Shown here in pieces: positions 8,629-10,512 of a stretch of DNA of 10,512 bases. Position numbers and translations under genes: made by a program. This stretch comes from Ignavibacteria bacterium (GTDB lineage: Bacteria; Bacteroidota; Ignavibacteria; UBA10030; SZUA-254), in the NCBI GenBank assembly GCA_005877655.1, contig VBOC01000026.1, positions 1 through 10,512 of the forward strand, written 5' to 3'. The stretch's first letter is position 1. Every line of letters starts with the position of its first letter. The notes below the pieces were generated by a model. It was given only the letters and a program-made list of their open reading frames with translations, had not been told where the DNA came from and did no database searches.

Positions 8629-8691
8629 GATGTGAAATGGAATCAAGTTCGGGACCACCACGCAAACCGGCGAGAAGGTTCGCGTTTGCCC

Positions 8692-8722
8692 TAAACCTAC
8701 CCAAAAAGTGACACAGAATCAA
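8692..8722 (-). promoter_or_regulatory. Candidate promoter of the sensor kinase gene
   Basis: Reading the minus strand, TTG (8722-8720) is followed after 20 nt by TAGGTTTA (8699-8692), close to the Bacteroidota pattern TTG-N19/21-TAnnTTTG. It lies about 64 nt upstream of the kinase ATG at 8628. The shared dyad at 8731-8752 sits immediately upstream, so one site could influence both divergent transcripts. It is a pattern match only. Confidence 0.35.
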
Positions 8723-8730
8723 CTACCTCG

Positions 8731-8774
8731 CCCGCAAATGCGTGATTGCCGGAGGCATCCGGCGAGATTATATT
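8731..8774 (+). promoter_or_regulatory. Candidate operator-promoter upstream of the GH8 gene
   Basis: CCCGCAAATGCGTGATTGC at 8731-8749 continues as CGG, giving the dyad CCCGCAA-N8-TTGCCGG with one mismatch; it matches the site before the response regulator at 21 of 22 positions. TATATT follows at 8769-8774, with the same 19-nt gap as in the other copy, and the TTG of the right arm (8746-8748) is 20 nt before it. If TATATT is the -10/-7 box, the dyad centre is near -40, the usual place for a class II activator. A second hairpin (GCCGGA 8748-8753 / TCCGGC 8758-8763) lies between the two parts and is not shared. Confidence 0.5.
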
Positions 8775-8845
8775 CTGACCTCCTACCACTTGACATTTCC
8801 GCTAAAGTTCGCATTATTTCTGCTCGAGATATGAGCAAGAAAGAA

Positions 8846-8852
8846 AGGAAGG
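8846..8852 (+). promoter_or_regulatory. Ribosome binding site for the 24-codon leader ORF
   Basis: AGGAAGG is a good Shine-Dalgarno match and ends 7 nt before the ATG at 8860, supporting translation from that codon. Confidence 0.45.
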
Positions 8853-8859
8853 TCTATCC

Positions 8860-8934
8860 ATGCTGAAGATCTTGTTGGCCGAAAAGGTTCGGGAGGCTCT
8901 CCTCTTGCGCAGGAGGAAAGGCAATGCGGCATAA
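8860..8934 (+). CDS. Small upstream ORF (24 aa), possibly a leader peptide coupled to the GH8 gene
   Basis: The frame starts with ATG at 8860 after a well-spaced AGGAAGG and runs 24 codons to TAA at 8932-8934. The product begins MLKILLAEKVREALLLRRRK, a short amphipathic, very basic peptide with no domain I recognise. Its stop overlaps the ATG of the GH8 gene as TAATG, the classic arrangement for translational re-initiation. The AGGAGG inside its last codons (8911-8916) is 17 nt from the GH8 ATG, longer than optimal, so coupling may be how the enzyme gene is translated. It could be a real small protein, a pure coupling device, or a chance frame; only the ribosome site and the overlap argue for it. 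Confidence 0.4.
   Translation: MLKILLAEKVREALLLRRRKGNAA
8911..8916 (+). promoter_or_regulatory. AGGAGG Shine-Dalgarno with ambiguous target start
   Basis: A consensus AGGAGG lies 7 nt before an ATG at 8924 (wrong frame for the enzyme, frame ends at 9109) and 17 nt before the enzyme's ATG at 8934. It lies inside the leader ORF. It probably assists the GH8 start, but the spacing is odd. Confidence 0.4.
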
Positions 8935-10512
8935 TGAGAAGAAGAGCATTGGAGAGTCCTGTCCGTCTGTTCGTAGCATCGCTTATTCTCGCCCTTCTGC
9001 TGGTGTGCGCCGCACTCGCCCAGTCGCCACGGAGGCCGTTCCCACAACATACTGTGTACGCAGACGGCGCGATCAAACCGAGCAACATCACGCAGGCAGC
9101 GTTGGATGATTCGGTCCGCTCGTACTACGACCGGTGGAAAGCAGGGTATCTCGTTGCCGCATGCACTCCGAATCAATATTATATATCCGGCGGGACGGAT
9201 ATCCCGGACGGGATCAGCGTCTCTGAAGGGCAGGGATACGGATTCCTGATTACCGCCTTCATGGCCGGCTATGACCCGAATGCGCAAACATATTTCGACG
9301 GTTTGTATAATTATTACCGCGCCCATCCGAGCGAGATTAACCACGACCTGATGGCATGGAAACAGCTTACGGGCTGCGTCAGCAGTTCCGACAGCAATTC
9401 GGCGTCCGACGGCGATCTCGATATGGCCTACGGGCTTTTGCTTGCCGACAAACAATGGGGAAGCGCCGGCGCGGTCAACTACTTTCAGGCGGCACTGCGT
9501 ATCATCAACGCCATCCGGGCGGATGAAATCAATCCCGGGACGTTCGCGGTCAAGCTCGGCGACTGGGCGATCCCGGGCGATCAGAGGTACGACGATACCC
9601 GGACGTCCGATTTCCTCGTCAATCATTTCCGCGCATTTGAAATTGCCACCGGCGATACCTCGTGGCGAAGCGTTCTGAATCGCTGCTACTCGCTCGTGGA
9701 TGCGATGCAAACAAATTTCAGCCCTGCGACGGGCTTGATTCCCGATTTCATACGGCATGTCAGCACGAGCCCGGCGCCCGCTGGCCCTCACTACCTGGAA
9801 TCTGCTTATGACGGACACTATTCCTACAACGCCTGCCGCGATCCGTTCCGTCTGGCCGTCGATTATCTTGTCTCGGGAGAGGCGCGGGCCTACGGTGCCG
9901 TCAAGAAGATGAACGGGTTCATCCGGGCAAAGACCGGGGACAACCCCGAGAATATCCGGGCCGGTTACCGGCTCAACGGCGCCACCATCGACACGTTTGA
10001 TATCTCGATGGCATTCATCGCCCCGTTTGCCGTCGGGGCTATGATTGATTCCGGGAACCGGCCGTGGCTGAACAAGCTGTGGACAACTGTCGATACGACA
10101 AACTTCAACAGCAACGATTACTACGGCAATACCTTGAAGATGCTGGCGATGATCGTCCTTTCAGGGAATTGGTGGAATCCGCAGCCGGTTCTCCCCTCGC
10201 CCGCGGCCCCCGCGCTCATTGCTCCGCCGAATTCTTCCGTTGTGCAGAGTTCCCCCGCCATGTTCCGGTGGCGCGCTTCTTCGGAGAGCACATCGTATTC
10301 GATCGAGTGCGCCTCGGATTCGCTCTTCCGCGTGTTGGTGCTCAACGACTCGTTGCTTGCGGACACGAGCCGCCAGTTCGGCGGAATGACAAACAACACA
10401 ACCTACTATTGGCGCGTGCGCGCAAGAAATGCCGGCGGCTCGAGCGCATGGTCCGGGGTGTGGCGATTCACCTATCTGAATCCCGCAACGTGGAAATTAA
10501 TCTCGGTACCGC
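8934..10512 (+). CDS. Secreted glycoside hydrolase family 8 enzyme with C-terminal FN3-like domain (3' partial)
   Basis: The frame runs from ATG 8934 off the right edge (526 codons seen). Residues 1-30 are a clear signal peptide (MRRR, hydrophobic VASLILALLLV, CAALA then QS). Residues about 45-412 are a GH8 (alpha/alpha)6-barrel: SEGQGYGFLITAFMAGYD with the likely catalytic acid E98, and SASDGDLDMAYGLLLADKQWG with D159/D161/D163. YNACRDPFRLAVDYL (298-312) has Asn at 299 where cellulase-type GH8 enzymes have the catalytic base Asp; E289 in HYLES is a possible replacement base. Residues about 424-515 look like a fibronectin-III-type module (TTYYWRVRARNAGGSSAWS). GH8 enzymes cut beta-1,4 glucans, xylan, chitosan or mixed-linkage glucan by inversion; the substrate cannot be fixed here. 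A sorting domain probably follows outside the window. The start is chosen from the signal peptide and the TAATG overlap with the leader ORF. Confidence 0.93.
   Translation, partial: MRRRALESPVRLFVASLILALLLVCAALAQSPRRPFPQHTVYADGAIKPSNITQAALDDSVRSYYDRWKAGYLVAACTPNQYYISGGTDIPDGISVSEGQGYGFLITAFMAGYDPNAQTYFDGLYNYYRAHPSEINHDLMAWKQLTGCVSSSDSNSASDGDLDMAYGLLLADKQWGSAGAVNYFQAALRIINAIRADEINPGTFAVKLGDWAIPGDQRYDDTRTSDFLVNHFRAFEIATGDTSWRSVLNRCYSLVDAMQTNFSPATGLIPDFIRHVSTSPAPAGPHYLESAYDGHYSYNACRDPFRLAVDYLVSGEARAYGAVKKMNGFIRAKTGDNPENIRAGYRLNGATIDTFDISMAFIAPFAVGAMIDSGNRPWLNKLWTTVDTTNFNSNDYYGNTLKMLAMIVLSGNWWNPQPVLPSPAAPALIAPPNSSVVQSSPAMFRWRASSESTSYSIECASDSLFRVLVLNDSLLADTSRQFGGMTNNTTYYWRVRARNAGGSSAWSGVWRFTYLNPATWKLISVP

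Noticed and set aside
8790..8817. TTGACA at 8790-8795 followed after 16 nt by CATTAT
   Set aside because: It resembles a sigma70 promoter of Proteobacteria, but the organism looks like Bacteroidota, whose promoters differ, and the -10 match is only 4 of 6. It is kept as an alternative start for the GH8 transcript.
8924..9109. 61-codon frame from ATG 8924 with the best-placed AGGAGG
   Set aside because: It is out of frame with the enzyme, its product is Arg/Ser-rich and domain-free, and the frame from 8934 carries a full signal peptide. A single-base sequencing error could join the two, but none is needed.
8814..9818. Minus-strand frame of 334 codons opposite the GH8 gene
   Set aside because: It lies opposite the signal peptide and catalytic core of a recognisable GH8 enzyme and has no motif of its own.

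Overview
The window reads as a piece of chromosome from the Bacteroidota/Ignavibacteriota/Chlorobiota side of the tree. The evidence is a C-terminal type IX secretion (T9SS) sorting domain with the YPNPFNPST signature, a large Calx-beta/SdrD-B-like surface protein, a histidine kinase with a two-component-regulator propeller (Reg_prop/Y_Y_Y) sensor, and promoter-like TTG-N20-TAnnTT spacing typical of Bacteroidota. The DNA is GC-rich, so long shadow ORFs lie opposite the real genes. I see no mobile element, CRISPR array, tRNA or rRNA.

Layout: (1) 2-4636 (+) is the 3' part of a giant secreted, multi-domain, T9SS-sorted protein. Its order is beta-helix, three Calx-beta units (one truncated), three SdrD-B-like units (one split by an insert), a DUF11-like domain, a DUF7619-like domain and the sorting domain. 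(2) 4637-4821 is a convergent intergenic stretch with imperfect hairpins. (3) 4822-5487 (-) is a NarL/LuxR-type response regulator. (4) 5557-8628 (-) is a membrane sensor histidine kinase with 14 propeller-blade motifs, Y_Y_Y, one transmembrane helix, HisKA_3 and HATPase. Kinase and regulator form a same-strand pair, kinase first. (5) 8629-8933 is a divergent control region with an unusual 24-codon reading frame whose stop overlaps the next start (TAATG). (6) 8934-10512 (+), open at the window edge, is a secreted glycoside hydrolase family 8 enzyme followed by a fibronectin-III-like domain.

How they may work together: the main observation is that a 19-nt sequence, CCCGCAAATGCGTGATTGC, part of an imperfect CCCGCAA-N8-TTGCSGG dyad, occurs twice. 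One copy is just upstream of the response regulator (minus strand) and one is upstream of the GH8 gene (plus strand). Each copy points at its gene, and in both a TATATT box follows after exactly 19 nt. This geometry fits an activator site centred near -40 of two co-controlled promoters. My inference is that the kinase/regulator pair senses an external signal, perhaps a polysaccharide fragment, and controls both its own regulator gene and the GH8 gene. The signal and the GH8 substrate cannot be read from the sequence.
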